NCBI RefSeq assembly: GCF_001885585.1
Contig: NZ_LSRP01000071.1
Location: 1-64,000 of the forward strand
Length of the DNA stretch: 64,000 nucleotides
DNA from: Pararhizobium antarcticum
GTDB taxonomy: Bacteria > Pseudomonadota > Alphaproteobacteria > Rhizobiales > Rhizobiaceae
Reading direction: 5' to 3'
Part shown: one piece after another, positions 1-9,735 of the stretch
Layout of the letters: each line of letters opens with the position of its first letter
How positions within the stretch are numbered: the first letter of the stretch is position 1
The notes under the pieces: model-generated
Database searches by the model: none
Seen by the model: the letters and a program-made list of their open reading frames with translations, nothing else
Told to the model about the DNA's origin: nothing
Program-made: the position numbers and the translations under genes

Positions 1-1351
1 GGTTGGTGGTGGCCAAAGTTGGCGTCGCAACTGTGCCCACGGCCGTGCGCGGCATGCCATTGGTGTTGACCGTGGTGCTGGTCGATGGCGCCCATGTCGC
101 GATCCGGTTGACCCCGAAATGCGGCTGCAGCGGAAAGAACCGGCCCGACGGGCGCTGCACATCGAGCCATCCCGCCCCGGCGCGGTCGCGGGCGTAGACG
201 GCGAGCTTGCCTGCGGGCGGCGGGTCCGGGGCGGCGGGCAGGCTGGACATGTGCAGGGGTTCGGGCAGTTCAACCCGGCCCGAGTTGCGGTCGATCCTGA
301 TGGCGTCGAAAAAGGTCGATCCGTTCGGGCTGACCTTGAAGCTGAAGTCGTCATTGCCCAGCAACCCGATCAGCGCTCGTGCCGAAAACCCGGTCTTGAA
401 GGCGAAGGCGGCGTCGTTTCCAGCGGCGTTCTTGTTGAATGTCGCCTCGATCCCCGCGCCTGCATTATTGAACAGCATGGCCGGGGCATTGATCGACAGG
501 CGATTGTAACTGTCAGCCGTGGCCCCGCCGAGGCCCAGCAGCTGGGCGGTCAGGTTGGCTTGCGGCATCCCGACCTGCGTCACGGCATTGGCGAAGGTGA
601 CGGTTGGCGTGGTCACCACCGTGGAGCCGCCAGCCCCCGCGGTGGCCGAGCCGATGTTGACGACCGTGGTTGATCCGGATGCGCCGCCGGTGCCGAGGTT
701 CACGGTCTTGGTGACGCCGGTCGTCGTAGTCCCGGTTCCCATCCCATAGGTTGCTGTCGTCGTTGCCGTGCCGATGTTTGCCGCAGCCGCCGAAATTGTG
801 ACGGTGCCCGACGCTGTCAGGGTGCCGGAGAAGGTCTTGTTGCCGCTGAACGTTTGGGTGCCTGCAAGGATCGCCAGTTCCGAAGATGTGTTTGGCAGCG
901 TGAAGGTTCGGGTGGTGCCGGTGGTGAAGCCAGACAGCAAAAACGTCGCCTTCTTCGTTGGATCGGCGTTGTTCACCAGACTGAAGATGGCATCAGACAC
1001 ATCCACCGGTTCGCCGACCGCATCCCAGGTGGTGCCATTCCAGACAACAAAGGCAGCCTCATCCGCGATCCAAGCCAGCCAGCCTGGGCGCGGTACCAAG
1101 CGCATCCAGACGCCGTCGACCCAGAAGGCCACGTTCAGATCCCAACCGGCCCAGAGACCCGTGGCCCCACTGGCCACAATATGCCGATCACCGTCGGCAG
1201 GGCTCGCAGGCGGTGTGGTGCGCGCGCGATCGAGGACCGACAGCTGGACCATGGCATCCAGCAGCCGCAGCGCCTCGTTGTGGGTGACGTGTTTTTGGGC
1301 CTGCGATGCCAAGATGTAGGGCAGCAGGAGATGGGTAGTGATGTCGGACAT
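1..1351 (-). CDS. DUF2793 phage tail-associated protein (partial at left edge)
   Basis: Open frame on the minus strand starting at ATG 1351 and running off the left edge with no stop (450 codons visible). The N-terminus reads MSDITTHLLLPYILASQAQK, with HVTHNEALRLLDA just after, which is the signature of the DUF2793 family found at the end of alphaproteobacterial tail operons. A repetitive Thr/Gly/Ser-rich stretch follows (about residues 190-310), as in fibre-like or collar proteins. The start lies 9 bases downstream of the tip-protein stop, so it is the next gene of the late operon. A host-contact or fibre role is inferred from position. The C-terminus is not in the window. Confidence 0.8.
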   Translation of the reverse strand, partial: MSDITTHLLLPYILASQAQKHVTHNEALRLLDAMVQLSVLDRARTTPPASPADGDRHIVASGATGLWAGWDLNVAFWVDGVWMRLVPRPGWLAWIADEAAFVVWNGTTWDAVGEPVDVSDAIFSLVNNADPTKKATFLLSGFTTGTTRTFTLPNTSSELAILAGTQTFSGNKTFSGTLTASGTVTISAAAANIGTATTTATYGMGTGTTTTGVTKTVNLGTGGASGSTTVVNIGSATAGAGGSTVVTTPTVTFANAVTQVGMPQANLTAQLLGLGGATADSYNRLSINAPAMLFNNAGAGIEATFNKNAAGNDAAFAFKTGFSARALIGLLGNDDFSFKVSPNGSTFFDAIRIDRNSGRVELPEPLHMSSLPAAPDPPPAGKLAVYARDRAGAGWLDVQRPSGRFFPLQPHFGVNRIATWAPSTSTTVNTNGMPRTAVGTVATPTLATTN

Positions 1352-1359
1352 GGCTGCCT

Positions 1360-4300
1360 TCAGAAGGTAAGTGTGACGGATTGCCCAGCGCCCCGGCCGA
1401 TCAGGGCCGAAAGCTGATAGATGCGGATGGAGAGGGATTGGCCCGGGCCGAGGGGCGCGCCCCAATCGGCGGTCTGCTGGGCGGCGGTGTAGAGGGCAAA
1501 GGGTGTGGCAACTTCCAAGGTTCTCTTGCGAGTTGCCCCGTCCAGAATGTCGACCTCATACACCTCGCTGTCCTCGGCCAAAGAAACATCGCCCGCACCC
1601 CAGTTGTCGGCCGCCAGCGACCGCGACCGGCGTGTCCAGCGGATCGTCAAGTCGCCCGGGCTGCGCGCTGTTCGCCATGGCTGTGGAACATGGCACCCCG
1701 AGAAGGGCCGCAGCCCAGCGCCCTCGGGTGTGAAGCTGGTGGCGACAAAGGTCTCATCGCTGACCGGCCGCGACGCCGGGCCGATGCGCCAGTTCCATGG
1801 CAGACCGAGATCGGCCTCAGAAATCGGTAGTGGGGCCAGCGTGGTGTCCAGCACGACAACCCGCGCGCCGGTCGGCACGACACTTACGACTGCGTTCTCT
1901 GTTCCACGCTGACCACGCAGCAGCCGGGTCAGGCGATACCGCCCTGCTGCGATCAATTCGGCATTGCCAGCCTGGACGATCTCCCATGCGCCGGGAGCGG
2001 TTTCGATGGCCAGCGCATTGGCACCGCCAAGCAGGGTAATATCCGTGACGCTTTCCAGCGTTCCGAAATAGAGATCGACCACCAGCGCGTTCCCAAGATC
2101 GAAGCGCGACACAGGCCCAGCGTAGAAGTCCGCTGCGAGCACGCCCATGCGGGCGCGCGCGCTAAATGTGGTCAGCAGTGCAAATCCATCCGTCGCCGCA
2201 CTGCGATACACCGCCATTTCGCCGGGCCATGGCTTTGCGTGGGCGGCAATGAGCGGCCGGTGCGCAGGTTGATCCTCGCGCAGTTGCGGCAGGTCCAGCA
2301 GAAGCACATCTGGCGTGCCGAAGACCGTCGGCGTCGACAATGATGCAGGGCGGGACTCTCCGGGCGGCAAATCGTAGACGGCCCGGTCCTGGCGAACAGC
2401 ATCAATGCTGCGCAGATCGGAATCGGCAATCGACACCAACCGCATCTCGGTCAGGCGGCCGTCATGGTCGAGCAGGATCACATCGCAGGGATCCAGCGCC
2501 AGACGTGAAGGCGGCAGGCGGAACACGGCACTTTCGCGCCCGACCCAAGCCTCCATCAGCGCACGACGGCAACGGCGCTCCGCCTCTTCGGGCGGCACTG
2601 CCATCGGGAACGCCTCGGACGCGATGCGCGTGGTGTCGACGGTGATGCGCCGGGCCTCGACCTGCGCCGCGTCATAATCCTCATCCGCGCGGGCAACCTG
2701 CCATTTCAGCGCCTGCGGCAGTTCGGTTTCCTGCGCGCGGGTCAGTTCCATCACATCGCCCTGTGCCGAGGCGGGTGCGACCATGCTGTCGGGCGCGATG
2801 GTCAGACCGGCGACCCGGCCGCGCATCAGAAACCGGATGCGGCCCTCACTCTCGACGGCATCAAAGCCGAAGTGGCGGGCCAGCGTGGAAATCGACGCGC
2901 GCGGGGCTTCCAGTGCAGAAATCACATAGCCCTCGACCGCGCCCCAAAGCCCGGAAACGTCGATATGAGATACCGGCATTCCGGCGCGCAGGCAAAGGTG
3001 GCGAACGAGGGCGGCAAGCGATACCGCACCCAGCCGCCCGGTCAGCCAGTGACCGAGTTGCCAATTCGGGCCATCGGTCCAGACGTCCGTCAGTTCGGGA
3101 AAGAATGGATAGGGTCTCGCGTCCCAGGTCCATGCGGCGCATTCCGGCACATGAACCATGCGCGCGCCGCTAACGCCCGAGATCGGATTATTCTCCGAGT
3201 TGTTCCAGAACAGATAGGTGACTTCCAGATAGGCGCGCTGGATCGCATCGTCGCGCCAGCCGCGAGAAAAGTATGGCGTGAAGCTTTCGGATGACTTGGG
3301 ATCGAAGAACACGTTGGGCTGGTTGGTGCCACGATCAATCGCTGGACACCCTAACTCTGTGAACCAGATCGGCTTTGATTGCGGCACCCATGCCGTTGGC
3401 GTCCCAATTTCCACACCACCGGGTCGGTTGAAATGCGGGTTTTGCCACCATGCCCGCAGATCCTTGAAGCGGAAGACCCATGGCTTGGCCGCTGCCCCAT
3501 CAGTGATCGGCGTGCGAACCTGCGCCGTCCGGTCGGCTGGATTGGGATAGAACCAGTCAAACCCTTCGCCGCCGATGATGTTCGATTGCAGATAGGCGCG
3601 GTCGTAGATCGCGGGCGCCAGCGTGGCGTCGGCGTGATCAAACCCGTCGCGCCAGTCTGACAGCGGCATATAGTTATCGATTCCGATGAAATCGATGCTG
3701 GCATCCGACCAGAGTGGATCGAGGTGAAAATACACGTCATCTGAGCCGTCGCCCGGATGATGCCCGAAGTATTCCGACCAGTCAGAGGCGTAACCGATCT
3801 TCGGCCCAGCGCCGAGAATGGACCGGACATCGGCCGCGAGGCTCTTAAATGAGGTGACGGCGGGATAGGTGCTGGCACCCGAGCGGATGGTTGTGAGTCC
3901 GGGCATTTCTGACCCAATCAGAAAGGCGTCGACGCCACCAGCTGCTTTGCACAGATGCGCATAATGCAGGATCATCCGCCGCAACGACCATTCGCCCACT
4001 AGGCCCGTCCAACTGACGCTTTCGCCGGAAACCGCAAAGTTCGCGGGCGTGGCGGTACCGAACAGCGCGGTAACCTGCGTCGCGGCCGAGGCAGTTTTGT
4101 CCACGGACCCGGCGTAACCCGCCGCCGGGGAACAAGTGATGCGCCCGCGCCAGGGAAACGTCGGCTGGCCCACCGTGGCGGCATTGGCACTGTAGGGGTT
4201 GGGCTTGGTATTGCCGGGCGGGACGTCCATGAGGATGAAGGGATAAAAGGTGACGCGCAACCCGCGTGCTTTCATCTCCTTGATCGCCTGTACCACCGCG

Positions 4301-5331
4301 AAATCCGCCGGTGTTCCGCCATAGACCGGGCGGTCCTCCGCATCTCTGCTGACCAGAAACGCATCCGCGCGCGTTACGCCATTTACAACCCAAGCAGAGG
4401 GCGTCGTCGTCTTGGCCGCAACCTCCACGCCGGGGCGGACTTTGCAATTGCCTGCGCGCAGGTCATCGCCGAACCACGCCACTACCAGCGACACACTTTC
4501 CACCGCCGGTGCCATGGACTGCAGACGGTCCAGCGCCACGACGATGTCTGCCGTGTCGGAAATCGCATTCAGGTTTTCGGCAACCGTCGCCCCACCAGCG
4601 CCGCTCGATTTCTTCACTGGCACCGTCGCGTAGCTGAACTCGCCAGAGGCCGGGATCAGCGTGACGGCTTTGACCAACCCCTCGGCCGTGTCCGGGTCCG
4701 CGAGGGGCCGGAACACCTCAAAACTGATCTGCGGCAGGCGATTGCCGAAACCACTGAGGTTCAGTTCCTCAAACACAACATAGGCAGTGCCACGATAGGC
4801 GGGGGTGTTGGCCGCGCCCATCTTGGCTGCAATGAAGGGATCGGGGCTTTGCGCCTCGTCGCCCGGATACCAGCGCCAGGTGACGCCGGTCATATCCATC
4901 GCCTTGCCGTCGGCCCAGACGCGGCCGATGCCGGTGATCTCGCCCTCGCACAAAGCGACGGCAAAAGACGCATAGTAGAGATACTCGGTGGTCGTGACCT
5001 TAGGCCCGCTGCCCTTGCCACCGCCCTGACTGGTGGTGTTGACCTCTTCGCGGAAATCGGTGGCCCAGATGATGTTGCCGCCGATGCGCATCCGACCGAA
5101 CAGGCGCGGGATCACTGCGCCTTCGGTCGAGGACGTGATGCGCAGGCTATCCAGCCGCGCGCCCTCGATGCGTTGAGCCGGGGCGAGGGACGACACGATC
5201 CAGTTGTCGACGACCGATCCGATGGTCGAGCCGATGAAGCCACCGATGACAGCACCGGAAAAGCCGAGGATGGCACCGCCAAAAGCGCCACCAATCGCGG
5301 AGCCGACGGCACCGAGAACCAAAGTTGCCAT
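1360..5331 (-). CDS. Megatron / TIM-barrel tail tip protein (gpJ-like)
   Basis: 1323 aa, the length expected for the 'baseplate megatron' of gene transfer agents and related siphophages. It has a glycine-rich hydrophobic N-terminus (residues 1-45), then a conserved tail-hub region, a GTA TIM-barrel-like glycoside-hydrolase-type domain (about 430-740, with motifs such as GSEMPGLT and WFTELGCPA), and a long C-terminal tail domain. Such proteins form the tail tip and penetrate the envelope during DNA delivery. It follows the NlpC/P60 gene with a 9-base gap, the usual order. Family assignment is firm; the enzymatic role of the barrel is inferred. Confidence 0.9.
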   Translation of the reverse strand: MATLVLGAVGSAIGGAFGGAILGFSGAVIGGFIGSTIGSVVDNWIVSSLAPAQRIEGARLDSLRITSSTEGAVIPRLFGRMRIGGNIIWATDFREEVNTTSQGGGKGSGPKVTTTEYLYYASFAVALCEGEITGIGRVWADGKAMDMTGVTWRWYPGDEAQSPDPFIAAKMGAANTPAYRGTAYVVFEELNLSGFGNRLPQISFEVFRPLADPDTAEGLVKAVTLIPASGEFSYATVPVKKSSGAGGATVAENLNAISDTADIVVALDRLQSMAPAVESVSLVVAWFGDDLRAGNCKVRPGVEVAAKTTTPSAWVVNGVTRADAFLVSRDAEDRPVYGGTPADFAVVQAIKEMKARGLRVTFYPFILMDVPPGNTKPNPYSANAATVGQPTFPWRGRITCSPAAGYAGSVDKTASAATQVTALFGTATPANFAVSGESVSWTGLVGEWSLRRMILHYAHLCKAAGGVDAFLIGSEMPGLTTIRSGASTYPAVTSFKSLAADVRSILGAGPKIGYASDWSEYFGHHPGDGSDDVYFHLDPLWSDASIDFIGIDNYMPLSDWRDGFDHADATLAPAIYDRAYLQSNIIGGEGFDWFYPNPADRTAQVRTPITDGAAAKPWVFRFKDLRAWWQNPHFNRPGGVEIGTPTAWVPQSKPIWFTELGCPAIDRGTNQPNVFFDPKSSESFTPYFSRGWRDDAIQRAYLEVTYLFWNNSENNPISGVSGARMVHVPECAAWTWDARPYPFFPELTDVWTDGPNWQLGHWLTGRLGAVSLAALVRHLCLRAGMPVSHIDVSGLWGAVEGYVISALEAPRASISTLARHFGFDAVESEGRIRFLMRGRVAGLTIAPDSMVAPASAQGDVMELTRAQETELPQALKWQVARADEDYDAAQVEARRITVDTTRIASEAFPMAVPPEEAERRCRRALMEAWVGRESAVFRLPPSRLALDPCDVILLDHDGRLTEMRLVSIADSDLRSIDAVRQDRAVYDLPPGESRPASLSTPTVFGTPDVLLLDLPQLREDQPAHRPLIAAHAKPWPGEMAVYRSAATDGFALLTTFSARARMGVLAADFYAGPVSRFDLGNALVVDLYFGTLESVTDITLLGGANALAIETAPGAWEIVQAGNAELIAAGRYRLTRLLRGQRGTENAVVSVVPTGARVVVLDTTLAPLPISEADLGLPWNWRIGPASRPVSDETFVATSFTPEGAGLRPFSGCHVPQPWRTARSPGDLTIRWTRRSRSLAADNWGAGDVSLAEDSEVYEVDILDGATRKRTLEVATPFALYTAAQQTADWGAPLGPGQSLSIRIYQLSALIGRGAGQSVTLTF

Positions 5332-5340
5332 GTGAAAATC

Positions 5341-5784
5341 TCAGATGTTGCTGGAGCGCGGAAACAGGAAGGCGAAGGCGATGCGCCGTCGCCATCTTGG
5401 GGTCAGGGATTCCTCGACGACGCCAAGCCGTTCGTAGGAATGAATGAAGCGGTCAGGCGCGGTCAGGATCCCGACATGCTTGGCAATGGCGCGTGAGGCC
5501 ATGCGGAACAGGACCAGCGCGCCGGGACCGACATCACTCATTGCAATCGGGATCAACAACGATGCGGCACCGTTCGCCAGCACCTCGTGCGGCCCTGTTT
5601 CGCCCCAATCCCGACTGTAGGGAGGGATCTGAAAAGGTTCGTCCCCAACCACGTCGCGCCAGACGCCGCGTGCCAGCCCGAGGCAGTCGCAGCCGACCCC
5701 GCGCAGACTCGCCTGATCGTGATAGGGCGTGCCCAGCCAGCTTCGCGCTGTGGCGACAACGAGGACGGGATCAGCGGAAATCAC
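5341..5784 (-). CDS. NlpC/P60-family phage cell-wall peptidase
   Basis: 147 aa, the usual size for the putative phage cell-wall peptidase of this tail block. The catalytic cysteine is Cys34 in GCDCLGLARGVW and the histidine is His103 in KHVGIL, matching the NlpC/P60 thiol hydrolase fold. It probably cuts peptidoglycan at the tail tip during infection. The start overlaps the upstream DUF2163 stop by 4 bases (ATGA), so translation is coupled. No signal peptide is seen, as expected for a virion protein. Confidence 0.9.
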   Translation of the reverse strand: MISADPVLVVATARSWLGTPYHDQASLRGVGCDCLGLARGVWRDVVGDEPFQIPPYSRDWGETGPHEVLANGAASLLIPIAMSDVGPGALVLFRMASRAIAKHVGILTAPDRFIHSYERLGVVEESLTPRWRRRIAFAFLFPRSSNI

Positions 5785-6665
5785 AACACGCCACCTTCAT
5801 GCCCGCCGTCCTGGCTGGCATAGCGCAACACTGCATCCTGCCCAGGGATGTTCGGAAAGCCCCTGAAGTTGGCGGAGTTGGCGAACTTCGCCCCGCAGGT
5901 GGCGATCCGCTTGTCGCAGCCCGCCCGCGCGATGAAGCTGTCCCCCTCGGCGATGGCGCGCACCGGGGCTTCCAAGAGGGTCAGGGTGGCGATGGCATCG
6001 GCAACGCCATGGGCCAGTAATTCAGTGATCCGCCCGGCATTGGCACCGCTGGTCCAGGTGACTGTTCCGGATGTGAACCAGCCAGCGTTAAAGCCGGGCA
6101 AACCAGACGCCATGAACGCGCGGTCGCGCAACAGGTCCGTGACCACGCCCGAACCCTTGTAGACGGCGTTTTCCAGATTGATCCCGCAACGCGCGTCGCC
6201 CAGCGCTGCATCACAGCCCGCCTGAAACGTCCGCCCGACAGTCTGACCCAACACATGCGCCAGTGACCGAACTTCCGCCACGAATGCCATGCGGCCGCGC
6301 CGGATTTGCCCCACGCCCCCTCGGCGCAGCAGCACCCGCTGGCTGGTGTCGGCCCAGTTCACCCGCCACAGCTCGACCGCAGCATTGTCCCAGCGCCCGT
6401 CGAGGATGTCGGTTTCTGTGATCCGGTCCGAGGTCAGCACGCCGGTCGCGTCCTGCGCATCGACGGCCAGATCGGAACCTGATCGAATTTCCGACGCGGC
6501 AAACCCGCTTTCAGGCTCAAACTCGGTACCGTCAAAGGCCAGCATCCGGTCATGATCGGTGAAGCCCAGCGCCACGCCGTCCGCCCGCGAAATCCGCCAG
6601 CACCAGGACATGGTGGTGGTGCCATCGTCCAGATGAGCCTGCAGTGCGGGAGAGAGGGATTTCAT
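5781..6665 (-). CDS. DUF2163 tail protein
   Basis: 294 aa protein of the DUF2163/phage BR0599 family. It opens with MKSLSPALQAHLDDGTTTMS and contains the conserved region GFTDHDRMLAFDG near residue 35 and a Cys-bearing segment (GCDAALGDARCGI) in the middle. In gene transfer agents the homologue is a distal-tail/hub component. It overlaps both neighbours by 4 bases (DUF2460 upstream, peptidase downstream), forming the fixed block DUF2460-DUF2163-NlpC-megatron. Confidence 0.9.
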   Translation of the reverse strand: MKSLSPALQAHLDDGTTTMSWCWRISRADGVALGFTDHDRMLAFDGTEFEPESGFAASEIRSGSDLAVDAQDATGVLTSDRITETDILDGRWDNAAVELWRVNWADTSQRVLLRRGGVGQIRRGRMAFVAEVRSLAHVLGQTVGRTFQAGCDAALGDARCGINLENAVYKGSGVVTDLLRDRAFMASGLPGFNAGWFTSGTVTWTSGANAGRITELLAHGVADAIATLTLLEAPVRAIAEGDSFIARAGCDKRIATCGAKFANSANFRGFPNIPGQDAVLRYASQDGGHEGGVL

Positions 6666-7288
6666 CTGCGGATCTCCAGCAGCGGTATGGAGGTGATCGA
6701 GCCCAGCCGTTCAACATCGAGGGTCACGTCCAGCGTGTCAGTGTCGAAGCGGACGGGCACGTCGAATTCGAAGCCTGCGGTGATCGCGATGCCCGCGCCC
6801 GGTGCGGCGGCGAACGTGACGCTGCCGTTGGTAGTATCGACGCTCCAGCCGGTCATCTGCTCGACCCCGTTCAAGGCAAGGCGAACGCTGCCTGCGACAG
6901 GTTTGGCGATGGCGCGGGTCCAGCTTTGTGCGCCGGAGGTGTAGCGTTTCAGGAGCGCGAAGGTTGTGACAGCGCCGTTGCCGGTGCCGATCGGCTGGTC
7001 CGTCGGGGCCACGGCTTGCGACGGCATGCAGGATTTGTAATCCGCCCAATCCTTGTAGCGGAACCCGTGCAGGCGGCCGTTGCGGGCCTCGAAGAAGGCG
7101 ACGACCAAAGCCAGATCATCGGCGCGACGGATGCCATAGGCCACGTCAAAGCGGCGGCGCGAGTTGGCCCAGCTGGCGTTGCGTTCCTCGTCACCGGAGG
7201 CAAGTTCGACGATCTGCGTGCGTCGTTCCGGGCCGCCTCGCGCGCCACGGCTGATGTTGTCGGGGAAGCGAACTTCATGGAACGCCAT
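6662..7288 (-). CDS. DUF2460 distal tail protein
   Basis: 208 aa starting with MAFHEVRFPDNISRGARGGP, a hallmark N-terminus of DUF2460. ATG at 7288 is preferred over the in-frame GTG three bases upstream because the family starts at MAFHEV and because the ATG overlaps the tape-measure TGA by one base (TGATG). Homologues act as distal tail proteins joining the tail tube to the tip hub. The 3' end overlaps the DUF2163 start by 4 bases. Confidence 0.9.
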   Translation of the reverse strand: MAFHEVRFPDNISRGARGGPERRTQIVELASGDEERNASWANSRRRFDVAYGIRRADDLALVVAFFEARNGRLHGFRYKDWADYKSCMPSQAVAPTDQPIGTGNGAVTTFALLKRYTSGAQSWTRAIAKPVAGSVRLALNGVEQMTGWSVDTTNGSVTFAAAPGAGIAITAGFEFDVPVRFDTDTLDVTLDVERLGSITSIPLLEIRR

Positions 7289-9735
7289 CACATGCCCCTT
7301 CGGCCCAGCGACACGGCGCGGGCAATGTCGGCCGCGACCTGTGTGCGGGATTGCCGGAAGCTTTCGGCGTCACGCGCATTGATGGTGACGGAGATATTCG
7401 GGGCTGCACTTTGACCCTTGCCATAGCCAGCCGCTTCCCGGCGCGACAGAACCCGCTCACCCCGTTGCAGGATCGCCGGAACCTCGTCGGGTTTGATGCC
7501 TGCCCAGCCACCGGAATGCATACGCGGGGCACCGGCGAAGGCCAGCGCCGGGACCATGCGGCCCGGGCCCGGCGATCCGACAGTGCCACCGGAATGCAGG
7601 ATATCTGCGAACAATCCACCTGCACCGCCCAGCGCGCCCGAGAGGGCATCGGCGATAGGCCCGAGGATGAAGCGCCGCGCCGCCAGCTTGGCCAGATCGG
7701 CGATCATCGAGGTCACGAGGTCGCGGAAATCCAGTTTGCCGGTTTTGACGAAGGTGGCCACGGCGTTCTCGGCGCTTTGGAATGCGCCAACCAGTGTCTG
7801 GCCGATATCGCCGCCGATGTCGCGGGCCTTGGCTGCATAGTCGGCGAGCGCTGCGGTGACTGCGCCCCAGCCGGTTGCGGCTTGCTCCGCGCCCTCGGCC
7901 GCTGCCGCCCCGGCAGCGCGTGCCGCGGCTCCTGCACCACCGGCGGCGGCGGCCGTTTCGTCGAGTTCCAGCCCGAGCGCATCCGCCGAGGCCGCAGCAT
8001 CGGCCAGTGCGGCTTCAGCTTCGGTACCGGTGCCGGTCACGGCGTCGCGCAGCGCTTGCCAGCTGGCCAACGGTCGACCGGCGGCATCGGCGAGCATTCC
8101 TGCGGCTTCGCGGTAACCATCGGCACGGGCGCGGGCGTCGTCGGCCATTGTGCCAAGCCCGAGGTCAGGTGGTTCAAGATAAGTGCGTGACAGAGCGGCG
8201 GAGAAGGCATCACCTGCGGCGGCACCCGCTGCGGTTGCCGCACCCTCAAACGGGTTGCCGATCCGCGCCAGTTCCAAGGGATCCAGCGAGCCGATCCGGA
8301 CCCCACCTTCACCCGTTGCCCATTCCGGCAGCAGCGACAGAGCGGTGTTCAATCCGGTGATGAAAGTGTTGATCCGGGTGACGACACCGTTCAGCATCGC
8401 TTCGACGCCGGAGATCAGGCCGTTCGCGGCCTGAAAGGCAAAGTCGCCAATGGCACCGGGCAGACTGCCCCAGATCGCCACCGCCGCATCATAGGCCCCT
8501 TGGAAGATCGCCGCCGTCCGGTCGCCGAAGCTGACCACGCCCGCGATGGTGCCCTCAAGTGCCGTGAGACTTGCGGCCTTCAGCCCCTCCCACCCGGCCG
8601 CCATTTGTGCCAGCGCACCATCGAGCGCCAGGCCCATCCGCGACCAGACCTCCTTGGCCAGATCGCCAAGCAGCCGGAACGCCTCTCCAACGCCGCCAAC
8701 CCGGGTGACAAGTTGTGAGAATTGATAGACCAGCTCACCCGCGCCGACGATCAGCGCCCCGATGCCGGTGCGGATCAGCGCTCCACGCATGAAGACCAGA
8801 GCGGTGGCGAGCCCCCGCACCGACAGCGCAGCCGCCGCCATAACAGCCACCCAGCGCCCGGCCATGATGCCCGCGAACGTCGCAGCATAGGTGGTCAGCC
8901 GTCCGAGGTTGTCGAACAGCGCCTTGATCGCGATCCCGAGTGGCCCGGTGCGGCTGGCAATGGCTGCCATGGCGTTGGCCATTGCCTCCAAGGCAGGCGC
9001 CGCGGCGACCGCCAGCTGGTTCGACAGCCCGCGCCAGATCAGGCCGAGACGCGAGATCGCGTCATTGGTACGCTCAATCTGATCGGCGTCAGCTTCGGAA
9101 ACGACAACCCCGAAGGCAAGAACATCCTCGGTCGCCTGGCGCAGTGTCGCAGTATCGATCCGGGTGAACACCAGCGCCGCGCGGTCGCCAAAGAGCTGCG
9201 AGGCCACTGCCGCGCGTTCGGCCTCGGGGATAAATTGCCCGAGCGCTTCCTGAATGGCCGCGATGCGCGCATCCAGCGGCAGGCGCTGCAACTCCTCGGC
9301 CGAGAGGTGCAGGCGGTCCAGGGCATCGACCGCTGGTCCGGTTCCGGCGGCCGCCTGGCTCAGCCGCCGCGTCAGTTGCACGGTGGCTTGCTCGACCTGA
9401 CCCATCGACACGCCCGCCAGATCGCCCGCGCGCTCCAGTACCTGAAGGCTGGCGACCGTCGTGCCGAGCGACTGCGCCATCTTGGCCTGCGCATCGACGG
9501 TCTGCAGGCCAGAACGGATCATCGCGACCCCCGCCGCCGCGAGCGCCCCAGTGGCAGCCGCTGCGGCAAGCGTGGCGCGGCGGGCAAAGGCGGCAACGCG
9601 CGCATTCGCCATGTCCATCTCGCGCGACAGCCGCCCGAACCCGCGCGCGCCTGCCTCACCGACGCCTTCCAGCTCGGCGCGGACCTGGCGGCCGCCCTCT
9701 GCCACAAGGCGGACGCTGACCCTTTTCTCAGCCAT
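7288..9735 (-). CDS. Tail tape measure protein
   Basis: 815 aa, Ala/Gly-rich, with predicted long helices, hydrophobic segments around residues 260-330 and a lambda-family tape-measure C-terminus (ending ARAVSLGRRGM). It sets tail length and enters the cell membrane during DNA injection. Position between the tail chaperone and DUF2460 is canonical. Its ATG at 9735 overlaps the stop of the frameshifted chaperone product (TGA 9730-9728). Confidence 0.85.
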   Translation of the reverse strand: MAEKRVSVRLVAEGGRQVRAELEGVGEAGARGFGRLSREMDMANARVAAFARRATLAAAAATGALAAAGVAMIRSGLQTVDAQAKMAQSLGTTVASLQVLERAGDLAGVSMGQVEQATVQLTRRLSQAAAGTGPAVDALDRLHLSAEELQRLPLDARIAAIQEALGQFIPEAERAAVASQLFGDRAALVFTRIDTATLRQATEDVLAFGVVVSEADADQIERTNDAISRLGLIWRGLSNQLAVAAAPALEAMANAMAAIASRTGPLGIAIKALFDNLGRLTTYAATFAGIMAGRWVAVMAAAALSVRGLATALVFMRGALIRTGIGALIVGAGELVYQFSQLVTRVGGVGEAFRLLGDLAKEVWSRMGLALDGALAQMAAGWEGLKAASLTALEGTIAGVVSFGDRTAAIFQGAYDAAVAIWGSLPGAIGDFAFQAANGLISGVEAMLNGVVTRINTFITGLNTALSLLPEWATGEGGVRIGSLDPLELARIGNPFEGAATAAGAAAGDAFSAALSRTYLEPPDLGLGTMADDARARADGYREAAGMLADAAGRPLASWQALRDAVTGTGTEAEAALADAAASADALGLELDETAAAAGGAGAAARAAGAAAAEGAEQAATGWGAVTAALADYAAKARDIGGDIGQTLVGAFQSAENAVATFVKTGKLDFRDLVTSMIADLAKLAARRFILGPIADALSGALGGAGGLFADILHSGGTVGSPGPGRMVPALAFAGAPRMHSGGWAGIKPDEVPAILQRGERVLSRREAAGYGKGQSAAPNISVTINARDAESFRQSRTQVAADIARAVSLGRRGM